Origin: Diplolepis rosae
Taxonomy: Eukaryota; Arthropoda; Insecta; Hymenoptera; Diplolepididae
Assembly (NCBI GenBank): GCA_030998225.1
Contig: JAPYXD010000522.1
Coordinates: 7,874,001 to 7,938,000 of the forward strand
Length of the DNA stretch: 64,000 bases
Direction: 5' to 3'
In this document: positions 24,701-31,410 of the stretch, one piece after another
Layout of the letters: every line of letters starts with the position of its first letter
Numbering within the stretch: position 1 is the first letter of the stretch
The notes under the pieces: generated by a model
Seen by the model: only the letters and a program-made list of their open reading frames with translations
Database searches by the model: none
What the model was told of the DNA's origin: nothing
Translations under genes and position numbers: made by a program

Positions 24701-27700
24701 GCACGGTGCTTGTCATCGCTATTAAAAATCACTGCTGACTTTGAACCACGATATCTCGGCGAAAAAAAGAGATAGGAAATTTTTAAAAATACAGTTGGAA
24801 ATCTCATGAAATTCCACTTCTAGTGATGCTCAATAAATATTTTTTGACTTTTTGAAAATAATACAGCACGTGAGTTGAAAAAAAAAATTCAAGATTTTTT
24901 CAAATTCTCTACCTCAACTTCAACTTTTTGCATGACTTAGGAAATTTGTTTTCAAAATCTGAAAATTACACGACATAAAGTCTAAAATCTTATCTTTAAT
25001 TTAAGGCAAGAAAACTTGAAAAATATTCATGGGTACCCGAGATACGATTAAAAATGTTCAATCGTATCTGAGTCGAATTTTAATCGACGATCACTAAGTC
25101 AATTGGCAATCAAAGCTTTCTTTGTGTGTCAACGAACAGTGTCATATTACAAATTACACACCAAAGTGCTTGAATCAACTAACTAATTTTTTTTTAATGC
25201 AAATCAGATAAGAAGATTGAAAACATTAGGATTCATAGTGAACATTATAGTACTGACGGTTACCCAAGTACTTTCAAAGGTATTACGCGTGTGCGAGGAG
25301 AGAAAGAGCAGCTAAAGGATTCTATTTTTGCTTTGGTAACTGTGAGTAGATCTACAAAAAGTGTATGAGTCTTTAACCTATTGACTCTATTTTTACATTA
25401 AAATGCCTAGAAACTTTCAAAAATTTCTAATAAAACTTTTTCACTTTAAGGTTAGGAAAAAGAAAAGTTCTTTAAGTGACGAAGTTGAGCCCTCAACTTT
25501 TCCTACACAAAACGATTTTTTGAATCTTGGAAAGGATCCCTCGATACGGTTAAGCGCATTCGATCTATGTGAGTAACTTTTATTGAAAATAATTAGTAGT
25601 TGGTTATATTCAAGCCTGACGGTGAAGACATGGAAAGTGATGAACCACTGCACTGCCTTGAATGACAGCTATTATGTTTTTTTCAATTTTTAGCGTAAAT
25701 AGATAAAATGATTGCATATTTCAATTACCAGTTAACGTTATTTTCAACGTAGAACAAGGATAAAAACATTTTGAATGTTTATTTTGCCTCATTCATGAGT
25801 TATAATGCTACTTTACGATAGCTTTACGGTACAGCGTAAAGCTACCGTTCAGCCAGTTCGCTAGGGTAACATGAATTTATTTAAAAATGTTAAAAATTTT
25901 CCCAACTTTGAAGCCTTTTTAAAATTCTTAATATAGTTCTACAATTTACCATAATATCTAACAATTGAAAAATATTTTCCTACACAAAACGATTTTTTGA
26001 ATCTTGGAAAGGATCCCTCGATACGGTTAAGCGCATTCGATCTATGTGAGTAACTTTTATTGAAAATAATTAGTAGTTGGTTATATTAGAGGGTAGCAAT
26101 CCAGATTCTTGACTCATCTTGAAATCATGAGTAATTATATATGGAAAAAGATTTGATACAGTTGGTATACTTGTAGATATACTGCACACATATTTTTTTT
26201 TTTTTAATGGAATTTTTGTATTTTTATGGTATTTTTTGAAATTGAAACGAAAAATAGACGCATCATCCGAAAGTGTGTCAGGCGGAATTTGTAAACCTTA
26301 TTAAGGCGGACTATTTTGTATTCTTATACGTTCTTTCGCGCATTTTACATATTCTGGTTAAAAAATTAATTTCTTGATTTTCAATAGTAGTTTTTTAAAT
26401 CACTAAGTCTAGGGGGCCTCGCCCCATGCTCGTTTCACCCCCCCCCCCCCCCCGTCGCTTCGTTCGCGCTCACTCGCTTTATCTTGACATCGATTACGAG
26501 AAATCTTTGAGAAATTTGAATCGTACTTGAGATTTAAAAGGTTTTCTAGGAAGCTATTAAACTAGCTTGTGCACTTAGGGTGGTCTTTCTATAAAGAACT
26601 AAGACCTTCTTATTGTTTGGACGTATGAGTGACGTATGTCAACGTAAACTTAATGTAAAGCTGTGATAGGTTGAATGTGAGCTGAGGGAGTGTCAAGGAT
26701 CTAGGTAGCGAGGATAGACTAGCGCGAGAGATTTAGATCTTGGGTGAAGAAGTCAGTCAGACATTTGGCTTTAACTTTTGAACATTTATTTCGGCTCTGG
26801 CTCTAATTTTATTTAATTTGAATAATTTCGTAATAAAATTACCATATAATTTCAATTTCATAAAAGTTTATAGTTTTTTTTTATGAACTCCCAGGTTTAT
26901 GCTCATAATTAATTGGCGACAACCCCACCAATAAGAGCATTTCGTATGTGCAAATGCTCCACACATACCATCCGCTCCCCAGCAGCGCCATCTGTGACGG
27001 AATCGATGATTAAGACTGCCGCCGGCTTGGCGCCTATTCCAGTGATCTCAGAAGGTGGAAGCTGGCAGCCCCCACCACGGATCACTGGCCAATTGCGACG
27101 AGAATAAAAACAGCCGCCCTCACGAAAACTTTTTGTATTATGGAGAGAAAAATATAGATTTTATAACAAAATGCAGCGATTCGAATTCGTAGATCTTTTT
27201 ATAGTAAACAATTTTCTATAACAATGTTTTGTCGTATCTCGTATAATTTAACTTGAAAATGGAATAAGTTAGATATTGACTTTTTTCGAGTTTTTACATA
27301 CTTTAACTTTTCTAATTTTAGTCGAATCAAAAAATGTTTGAAGGATAATTGGTAAATCTTTATAAGAACTATAAAAATCAATTTCGCGTTACTTGATTTT
27401 ATCAAAAATTATAATGAGATTATGTTAATTTGTGTGAAGAACTTACTTTTAGTGTGGTAACATCAGAATATACATTTGATGTTTAAAAAATTAGGTTTCT
27501 TTCCATCTTTTTTTTTCTTGTCAATATAAACAATGTTTTTTAAGACTGGATTTTTAATACATATGTTCACAGAATTTTTTCGTGATTTGTTGCAAAATTC
27601 CAGAGATTTCCGTAGATTTTCGTAATTTGGAGTATGATTTAGAAAAATCCAATCAATTTTTATAAAATTTAAAACACGTTTTAATAGTATCGTAAAGTCT

Positions 27701-29456
27701 AAGATTTCGTATACTTTTCCATTACTGACGCCTTACACGAACCCGGTATTAGAGGTTTGCTTTTTTGAGGTTGGACTGGCGAAAATGAGATTCAGCAACA
27801 GTGTATAAATGTTGCACTGGTTGCAAGGAAATAATAAATACTGCAAAATACCATTTGTCGAAAAATTTTCCAATACATTACCATGAATATTAATATAACA
27901 TATGTTAATTTTTTACACAGATTCTATGACTAAATACACCTCAGCCAAATATTTGCCTCCAGCTAACAATTATATCAAAGTCGAGGCAGATGCAGCGCTT
28001 GTTAAAGTAAGTAAAGAGTATTAGAACTGTTCCTCGAGTGGAAGTTAACAGCAATGAAATATTTTATTGAATTATAATAACAATTTTCTGGATAAAAGTT
28101 TCTATAAGCATCTTTGTTTTTTTCGAAGAAATGTAAAAATGCTGCTTTATATTTTAGAGGCCAAATTGGAAAGGTAGCCCTTTATTTATAGACGGAAAAA
28201 TTATGGCAGTTTGTGAGCACCATGAGGGAATTCAAACTGGTTTTACACACGTCTATTGTCGAACAACTGAGAATGTCTATGAAACATTAGTAAAACCCGC
28301 AATAGACGAGGAGAAAAGAATTGTTGAAGAAGAAAAGAAAAAAAGTGAATCTTTATCCAATGAAAAGAAGGTACTCTGATTTTAATGAGGCCAAATTAGA
28401 TTAGTTCTACACAGAATGCAATATACTACTGTAGGCAAAAACTAAGGTGAATTTTTTTATAAAATGAAAAATCTTTATTTATTTATCCAAATCAATTTCA
28501 TCCCTTTCAAAGTAATTCCCCCCTGATATACTGCACTTATGCCGACGTTTTTTCCAATCGTCGAAACGCTTGTATCTCTTCAATCGTGTCAAAACGGTGT
28601 CCTCGTAGTGGCCTTTTGAGTTTGGGGAATAGCCAGAAGTCACACGGAGCCAAATCAGGCGAATATGGTGGTTGTGGAACGATATGTGTTGAGTTTTTGG
28701 CGAAATGGTCACGAAGAACGAGTGCAGTGTGAGATGGCGCATTATTGTGATGCAAAAACCACGAGTTGTCTGCACAAAATATCTTTTGAAACGGTGTTGA
28801 GTCATCCTCTTGAATTCTAATAGTGTCAGCAAGGTCTCTAATTGTCAAACGACGATTTTTGTGTACTAATTCTTTGATTTGATTGATGTGTTGCTCGTCA
28901 GTTGATGTTGATGGTCGTCCGGGGCGTTCCAAGTCATGAACACGTTCTCTGCCTTCTTTGAAGTCTTTGCACCACTTATAAACATTTTTCTGCGATATGG
29001 TCAAATCACCGAAGGCCTTCTGCAACATTCTGAACGTTTCCGAAACTGAAATTTCATTCCGCAAACAAAATTTAATGGCACTTCTTTGCTAAACATATTT
29101 AGACATTGTAAAGATCGAAAAAATCACTTTTAGTCGTTTAGCAAACACAAGCGTAACTATGTAACAAATGATGACATTGACATGAAATTTGGCACAGATG
29201 TCAGTAACAGTAGGGCCAAAATAAAAATAAAAGAGTTTGCCCGAAGCGATTAGCCCGCGAAGTTTAAATTCAAAATTCACCTTAGTTTTTGCCCACAGTA
29301 GTACATTAGAAAACATTTTTTATTCTAAGAACCACCTCTGAATTTCCTGCAACTGACTATAAAGTTTTTCTTTTGCTTTAGGATGAAGGAAGTTCTTCTG
29401 GTACATCCAATCAAAGTAAAAACAAGATTTGCCGATTCTATTGGCGAACCTTATGA
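3656..29456 (+). CDS. secreted S1A serine-protease homologue (catalytically dead), seven exons
   Basis: Exons: 3656-3716, 23871-24005, 25208-25341, 25451-25568, 27921-28006, 28158-28370, 29382-29456. They join with phases 1,1,0,1,0,0 into 822 nt, 273 aa. Residues 1-17 are a signal peptide. TFPGG at 17-21 occupies the IVGG-like mature N terminus and DYP follows. Cys47 and Cys63 match the Cys42-Cys58 bridge. The AAHC box reads LAKC (Lys62 for His57). The Asp102 region reads KDSIFALV (103-109), with Asp one residue off its usual place. The GDSGGPL box reads NWKGSPL (181-187), with Lys183 for Ser195. VYCRT and a Tyr-rich segment follow as in the last trypsin helix. A charged tail ends at 273. Such homologues act outside cells as cofactors, decoys or venom components; the role here is unknown. 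Exon 1 is 20 kb from exon 2, the weakest link. Intron 1 is packed with transposons. Confidence 0.6.
3779..4126. mobile_element. Harbinger-type MITE with TAA target duplication
   Basis: Terminal repeats GGGGCCGTTCACATAATACG and its reverse complement bound 348 bp, flanked by TAA at 3776-3778 and 4127-4129. A 3-bp TWA target duplication is the mark of the PIF/Harbinger superfamily. It lies in intron 1, 60 bases after exon 1. Non-coding. Confidence 0.8.
4600..6390 (+). repeat. copy A of the segment shared with 32.5 kb and 57.2 kb
   Basis: Blocks around 4611-4910 recur at 32523-32900, and blocks around 5640-6390 recur at 32985-33220 and 57536-58118, in the same orientation and order. Each copy surrounds the same signal-peptide exon. 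This looks like tandem or segmental duplication of a gene start rather than a transposon, because no terminal repeats are seen. Confidence 0.6.
4991..5100 (-). repeat. LTR-end fragment, related to the unit at 44.3-44.9 kb
   Basis: Read on the minus strand, 5095 to 4991 matches 44793-44883: CCTCATCCC, GATCC-type repeats, AAAACGAGGA and the terminal GACGTAACA. This suggests a decayed LTR in opposite orientation. From 5100 to 5640 nothing was recognised. Confidence 0.45.
5998..6849 (+). pseudogene. broken paralogue of the secreted protease homologue
   Basis: Exon 1 (5998-6054) is the signal exon seen intact at 33004 and 57795, but one base is lost in the T-run, bringing TAA into frame after about 11 codons; its donor GTAAGT is intact. 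An acceptor TTGTTTTCAG ends at 6422 and phase-1 reading gives a FNFYVQI segment like the trypsin N terminus. A repeat-like stretch with CCGAATC motifs then breaks it. From about 6683 the frame ends in VFTAGWSIG with a GTGAGT donor at 6751, the same position and phase as the AAHC-box exon of the main gene. A further acceptor at 6819 opens a segment with SRVGS, typical of the next exon, cut at 6850 by a foldback element. No intact product is possible. Confidence 0.5.
6850..7472. mobile_element. foldback element inserted in the paralogue exon
   Basis: GACCTCAGGCAAAAATAG at 6850 returns in reverse complement ending at 7472. The arms are about 300 bp with a short spacer; they contain TTATCGCTTC and the TCTACAAC-side motif in mirrored order. 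It interrupts the SRVGS segment of the broken protease paralogue. No transposase. Confidence 0.8.
7764..7964 (-). pseudogene. captured zinc-finger exon fragment
   Basis: On the minus strand a pyrimidine tract ending TTTTGCAG is followed by GTTACGATATG, so the ATG lies just inside a candidate exon. The frame has a C2H2-like pattern, CFDITC and then FLKH spacing, with L and F at the usual core places, then FKC before the similarity ends. The longer reading upstream of the acceptor is probably intron. It looks like the N-terminal exon of a zinc-finger protein carried inside the 2.1-kb element; the parent gene is unknown. Confidence 0.4.
8088..9034. mobile_element. nested foldback with CCAGTAAGAAGG ends
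   Basis: CCAGTAAGAAGGCTTGAATT at 8088 is mirrored at about 9008-9034. TACTTAATACCTGATTTTTC near the left end mirrors a block near 8970. The centre is AT-rich and non-coding. It lies wholly within the 7531-9633 element, so it inserted later or was co-opted. Confidence 0.65.
9697..10512. mobile_element. foldback with CCGAATC-type subterminal repeats
   Basis: A GCGAAAGTATC end near 9697 mirrors GATACTTTTGC near 10503. Almost the whole element is built from TCCGAATCA / TGATTCGGA variants in both orientations; the 160-aa minus ORF at 10065-10547 is a translation of these repeats. The same motif also appears inside the broken exon at 6490-6525. Confidence 0.6.
10513..11060. other. no gene recognised
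   Basis: AT-rich sequence. Its last 45 bases (GAATTGTGTGC and the following TATTCTATGTTATGTGA) match sequence at about 15650-15690, so the 4.1-kb element that follows inserted into a repeat also present to its right. Confidence 0.4.
11329..12977. mobile_element. foldback with GATTCTCT minisatellite arms
   Basis: AGTCGAACTATTGATTCT at the left mirrors AGAATCAATAGTTCGACT at 12955-12973. The left arm holds a TTGATTCTCTTTTGCTTCTC-type tandem array (11345-11570); shorter traces lie at 12900-12965. A Tc1-like element sits inside. 12306-12890 holds no recognised gene. Confidence 0.6.
11579..12303 (+). mobile_element. deleted Tc1-like transposon
   Basis: Ends containing AAGGACTACGGCGC lie in inverted orientation, with TA at 11577-11578 and 12304-12305. 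The + strand encodes the N-terminal helix-turn-helix start (from 11657), then HVWGCFS, then after a stop and frame changes the C terminus with WPSQSPDANPIENVW (about 12052-12100). The central part with the first catalytic Asp is deleted. Length 725 bp, about half of a normal Tc1 element. Confidence 0.8.
13164..13402 (+). pseudogene. decayed Lys/Gln-rich C terminus, pogo-like transposase
   Basis: One frame from 13164 reads as repeated units such as KKEATLKKKQEQ, KEAALKRKQQQQ and KREATLKENQ, about 80 codons, broken only by TAA codons that replace AAA, GAA or CAA. Such charged tails are usual in pogo/Tigger-like transposases. The DDE domain is not seen. The assignment is inference from composition and from the TA-flanked host element. 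Confidence 0.4.
13796..14590 (+). mobile_element. deleted IS630/mariner-type transposon
   Basis: A transposase N terminus starts at 13892 (MERLTPQQRLQIVQLYYE) with helix-turn-helix motifs TERTIR and RRSQQLGLS. It then jumps to the C-terminal catalytic part, QQDGGT, DWPPRSCDITPLDF and LWGYVKSK (about 14250-14400) in shifted frames. The first catalytic region is deleted. Ends resemble CCAATAGGGT and ATAGGGCAAT but are poor; exact borders are uncertain. Confidence 0.7.
14606..15015. mobile_element. Tigger-type MITE
   Basis: CAGTAAAACCTCATTTATCG and its reverse complement bound 410 bp, flanked by TA (14604-14605, 15016-15017). TTATCGGGA is repeated four times near the left end and twice near the right. 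This is the pattern of pogo/Tigger-derived MITEs. The 105-aa ORF across it is not a gene. Confidence 0.8.
15159..16020. repeat. two direct copies around a hairpin-rich spacer
   Basis: ACGAGTTTTTATGCGTAC starts copies at about 15160-15500 and 15699-16020. Both include CTAGTCCCGG, an AGAAGA microsatellite and a TGCGCAGTTCAATTT block. Between them AGGCACATAATA and TATTATGTGCCT form a 27-bp hairpin at 15506-15532, GTGCCTAGGCAC occurs twice, and CGACAATGTTCGCAGGA pairs with TCCTGCGAGCATTGTCG over about 70 bp. No gene. Confidence 0.6.
16020..16880. other. no gene recognised
   Basis: No coding exon was seen. GTGCAAGTCCACC at 16447 and GGACTTGCACC near 16648 form a small inverted pair. Composition is close to 40 percent GC, higher than the flanks, which could point to an old LTR or host sequence, without clear borders. 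Confidence 0.3.
16881..16994 (+). repeat. 27-bp tandem repeat, four copies
   Basis: Units of 27 bp starting GCAAAAGTGATGGAAGTCAC begin at 16881, 16908, 16935 and 16962, with a partial fifth. As the unit is a multiple of three, both strands read through as nine-residue repeats (AKVMEVTxx on +), which creates ORFs at 16887-17096 and 16799-17035. No support for translation. Confidence 0.85.
17000..17795. other. no gene; TAGTCACTGTGAC-like motifs
   Basis: Variants of TAGTGACTGTGAC and TAGTCGCTGTGACTAC cluster at 17150-17370 and 17665-17735, suggesting a decayed element with short subterminal repeats. Its ends were not found. Confidence 0.3.
17796..18396. repeat. first copy of the 1-kb TA element, left part
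   Basis: From AAAATTCGAGTTAAGAC to GGGCCCCGT this matches 20235-20830 in the same orientation at high similarity. It lacks the CACTGAGAG end of the second copy. Matching sequence resumes at 19507-19531 and again after 22330, so this copy was split by at least two later insertions. Confidence 0.65.
18236..18318 (-). repeat. tRNA-like SINE head (copy 1)
   Basis: On the minus strand an A-box-like GAGGCTTAGTCGTTAGG and a B-box-like GGATTTGAACCC are about 45 bases apart, as in tRNA-derived SINEs. A folded acceptor stem is not convincing, so this is not called as a tRNA gene. The second copy is at 20670-20750. Confidence 0.4.
18397..18910. other. AT-rich insert, no gene
   Basis: This stretch separates the two matching parts of the first 1-kb repeat copy, so it arrived by insertion together with the MITE that follows. 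No termini or coding sequence recognised. Confidence 0.35.
18911..19484. mobile_element. piggyBac-type MITE
   Basis: CCCTTTAA at 18911 and TTAAAGGG ending at 19484 are flanked by TTAA (18907-18910, 19485-19488). TTAA target and CCC ends are the piggyBac pattern. Inside, a 25-30 bp inverted pair around AGTTTAAACTTTTT at 19095-19145 makes a strong hairpin. Non-coding. Confidence 0.7.
20215..21218. mobile_element. nested 1-kb TA-flanked element (copy 2)
   Basis: CACTGAGAGAAAA and TTTTCTCTCAGTG form the ends, flanked by TA (20213-20214, 21219-21220). Joining the flanks restores the tandem unit, since CGCATAATATCT-CCCGGTTTC also occurs uninterrupted near 19890. It is the intact relative of the 17796 copy. 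Confidence 0.75.
20670..20750 (-). repeat. tRNA-like SINE head (copy 2)
   Basis: On the minus strand the A-box-like AGGCTTAGTCGTTAGG lies at 20722-20737 and a canonical B box GGGTTCGAACCC at about 20681-20692, with tRNA-like spacing. It is part of the 1-kb element and matches the 18.2-kb copy. Confidence 0.45.
21290..21830 (-). repeat. ~139-bp tandem array, four copies
   Basis: Units beginning ACAATTTGCAAGT start near 21290, 21427, 21566 and 21706. ORFs at 21172-21576 and 21590-21832 are readings through this array and not genes. Confidence 0.85.
22331..22756. other. resumed repeat, then unassigned sequence
   Basis: 22331 to about 22380 (CACACATACACACATGTGCTCG and following, see 20855) continues the split 1-kb repeat. 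The rest is AT-rich with nothing recognised. Confidence 0.4.
22757..23699. mobile_element. foldback with nested 228-bp MITE
   Basis: TTGCATTTAACAATG at 22757 mirrors the end at 23699; TTAGCGTACTAAAGAA, GACGTACAGAAG and CCAATTTCGGAC blocks appear on both sides. An internal MITE at 23258-23485 has ends ATAGAGATATTACAGATAGA in inverted order. A partial repeat of the left arm at 23017-23045 shows internal rearrangement. It ends 170 bases before exon 2. Confidence 0.7.
23258..23485. mobile_element. 228-bp MITE
   Basis: Inverted ends ATAGAGATATTACAGATAGA, continuing GGAGACAAGCC, bound the element; TA may be the target duplication. The interior is rich in CTCTCTCT and GTACGCGT. The 82-aa ORF at 23228-23476 is a chance reading. 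Confidence 0.7.
23871..24005 (+). CDS. exon 2, N-terminal half of the protease fold (His region)
   Basis: The acceptor is TTTTTTCAAG at 23861-23870 and the donor GTAAGT at 24006. In phase it encodes 45 residues with DYP, two cysteines spaced like Cys42 and Cys58, and LAKC in place of AAHC. GC content is higher than in the surroundings, as expected for coding sequence. The shorter ATG ORF that overlaps it from 23695 is in another frame and is a shadow. Confidence 0.72.
25208..25341 (+). CDS. exon 3, Asp-region segment
   Basis: The acceptor AAATCAG ends at 25207 after a T-rich tract and the donor GTGAGT is at 25342. The exon is 134 nt, phase 1 in and phase 0 out, with no stop in that frame. 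It encodes a segment ending DSIFALVT, which lines up with the DIALL strand of S1 proteases. Asp103 is shifted by one and Ser104 directly precedes the Ile, so loss of Asp102 is likely but not certain. Confidence 0.72.
25451..25568 (+). CDS. exon 4, middle loop (SDEVEP segment)
   Basis: The acceptor CACTTTAAG ends at 25450 and the donor GTGAGT is at 25569; 118 nt, phase 0 in, phase 1 out. It encodes SLSDEVEPSTFP, which fits the usual SDxVxPIxLP stretch of S1 proteases. The 3' part of this exon and its donor are copied exactly at 25975-26087, without an acceptor in front of the copy. Confidence 0.72.
25498..26087 (+). repeat. 113-bp exon-donor duplication flanking a 364-bp insert
   Basis: 25498-25610 and 25975-26087 look identical and hold the 3' part of exon 4, its donor and 42 bp of intron. 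Between them, 25611-25867 is the right arm of the CCCTAGCG foldback family, ending GTTCGCTAGGG, and 25868-25974 is a repeat also found at 29615-29700. Only the first copy is preceded by an acceptor, so the second is probably not used as an exon. Confidence 0.8.
26088..27920. other. intron 4, possible LTR remnant at 26570-26915
   Basis: A 16-C run lies at 26438-26453. 26570-26915 has a TATAAAG motif, GC-rich stretches and then ATTAATTGGCGACAACCCC, which resembles an LTR end followed by a TGGCGAC primer-binding site. No matching second LTR is present. No other gene recognised. Confidence 0.3.
27921..28006 (+). CDS. exon 5 of the protease homologue
   Basis: The acceptor TTTTTTACACAG ends at 27920 and the donor GTAAGT is at 28007; 86 nt, phase 1 in, phase 0 out. 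It encodes the variable segment before the Ser region, with no internal stop. It carries no strong motif; its place in the gene rests on phase and position. Confidence 0.68.
28158..28370 (+). CDS. exon 6, C-terminal protease segment with Ser replaced by Lys
   Basis: The acceptor TATATTTTAG ends at 28157; 71 codons follow to a GTACTC donor at 28371. NWKGSPLF near the start matches GDSGGPLV with Lys for the catalytic Ser and Trp for the preceding Asp. GKIMAV and GFTHVYCRT follow as in the final strands. A Glu/Lys-rich helix ends the exon. If the weak donor is not used, the frame stops three codons later at 28379 and exon 7 is skipped. Confidence 0.75.
28426..29301 (-). mobile_element. deleted mariner in the last intron
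   Basis: Ends CTACTGTAGGCAAAAACTAA and the mirrored CTACTGTGGGC version are flanked by TA (28424-28425, 29302-29303). The minus strand encodes a 175-aa mariner transposase (28537-29064): helix-turn-helix part with QKNVYKWCKDF and GRPSTSTDEQH, then a deletion, then the catalytic C-terminal part. HHNNAPSHT has Asn for the second catalytic Asp; YSPDLAPCDF keeps the third. The full-length protein would be about 345 aa. Inactive. Confidence 0.9.
29382..29456 (+). CDS. exon 7, Ser/Asn-rich C-terminal tail
   Basis: The acceptor TTTTGCTTTAG ends at 29381. The frame, entered in phase 0, gives 24 codons and a TGA at 29454-29456. It adds a Ser/Asn-rich tail with a single Cys. AATAAA at 29544-29549 could be the polyadenylation signal. 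A mariner element sits in the intron before it. Confidence 0.6.
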   Translation, partial: DEGSSSGTSNQSKNKICRFYWRTL

Positions 29457-31390
29457 ACAGAACAATTACGCTACAGTGTAACCGTAAAGGAACCCTAAAG
29501 TAACCTTCAAGTAACCTCACAATATAATTAAAGAGAGTAACAAAATAAATATTCAAAATATTGCAATTTCTGAAATCATTCGAAAAAAAATTTCCAAATA
29601 CTTCTTGAAATTATTTAAAAATGTTAAAAAATTTTCCAACTTTAAAGCCTTTTAAAATTATCACTATAGTTCTACAATTTACCATAATATCTTACAATTA
29701 AAATAATGAATATTATTGTTATTTTCAATAAATAATTATTAATGTTTTATTGGCTTGGTTTTCTATATTACCGACGGTAAGGTAGTTTTCCTATTTTATG
29801 CAACTCAACTGCCTTGTCGATCTCAGCTAATTATCCTATCGACAAGTAGTTATCATCGCAGTGATGTGATTTACGTTCGTCAATCGCCTGGTTGTATGCC
29901 GGGTTGCCTTGCTGTAATTTCCTATTGTAATGCCAACTTCTTCCCTGTGGGGGGGGGGGGGGGGGAGTTGTTCGATCACAACTTTGGTATCTCATATCAA
30001 AACTCACGGTCGGAATACGAGACAAACTAGATCACTGGGCGCCAGGCCTTGCTTGGGCCAAACCAAAAAAGCAAAGATAAACGCAATGTATGCAAGCTAC
30101 ACGTAAATGTGATGTGGAGCGTACCGGCCAGTGCTGCCAGCCCAGTTCCGGTCGGGAAAAGGGGGGGGGGTCGAAATGAAATTCCTAACGCGGAGTATAG
30201 CTCGTTATGAAATGATGTAAGGTTTTCAACCATTTATTAAAAACACTCCAATGCTTTACACAGATTATAAGTTTACAATAGTTCGCAGGAAAAGAAGTCT
30301 AAAACACGGGGGGGAGGGGGGGCTAGACGTGTCCTCGAAGGGGGAGAGTTTAGGAACTCGATATTTACTCGACCTACGCGAAGTAGGTTATTTTATTCTA
30401 CGCTACTAATATAAATGTAAGACTATATTCCAAGGGACTATATTTACGCGAGGTGATCCCGTGCTCAGCAAAGTTAGACACAAAAGGGCCCAATTAGCCA
30501 GCTATTCAATAATCTTGGCTCCACGCCAGAATGGCGAGCCGCACTCACGCATTCGATGTCACCTTAATTTTTTGTTTACCACAGAATACAAATTCTTTTA
30601 TCTCGTATACAATAATGTGACAAATCCACTCAATGTTCACCGTCAATTATAGCTTAGTCCTCTAAGGTCCTCTACAAATTTTCACAGTCACTCCCCTTTT
30701 ATTGTACTCCGATCGTACAGTCCCACTGGGCCGAAGGTCGCACAAGGAAGAAGGTTTCTCTCCGATATTCTTCGCCTCGTGCTCGAGAGTCAGGGTGCGA
30801 TCGTAGATCCAGTTCTTCTGTGCCTGCCGTAAGTTGCAATAACGTTCTGTAGTTCTCCGTTGGAGGTATAGTCCACCTAGGTCCTTTCGATAAAGACGTG
30901 ATCTCTATGGTAATTCGTCATAAGGCGGTATACACACCGTGGAATCGAATAGGGCTCCATGCATAAAAGCGATCCATAATGTTAAGTCGACGGTAGGTCC
31001 TGATGTCGACCCTTCTTGTTCTAACCAGGGGTGTGTTCTCAGTGCCTGAATAAATAAAATTAAACCCATCCTCTGTTCGTAACCGGAACTCGCCTAGTAT
31101 CTTGAGCAGGGATGTGCCATCAATACTTTATCTGTAGTCCAGTCCGTGCTCAACTCTGGTGCGTGCCTGGATTCTCAAGCAGGGCTGGAGCGTTGAAAAC
31201 TCGTAGTCCGCCAGGTTGGAGTCTGAGAACATGGGTAGCCTCCCTTTTACATTTTGGCACATGGCAAGAGCCTCGAATGGGATTTTTATGTCCCCGTCTG
31301 ACTCTGCACTCACAGGCTGTAACTATTGGTAGGGTACTGCAACCCTATGTCTCGGTTATAGCCAGGAACCCTGCATACACAACAGCCGGA
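29457..31390. other. no intact gene; G-tracts
   Basis: The first 250 bases hold the polyadenylation candidate and a repeat matching 25868-25974. G-runs of 17 (29949-29965), 10 (30161-30170), 7+7 (30308-30322) follow. 30240-31390 is GC-richer and probably belongs with the non-LTR remnant to its right, but no reverse transcriptase could be read. Confidence 0.4.
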
Positions 31391-31410
31391 TCTCGAAACC
31401 CGTCCGTGGC

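Noticed and set aside
24680..24720. CACTACCGTCGGAAATTTTG as a Tc1-like left end
   Set aside because: No mirrored right end found before exon 3.
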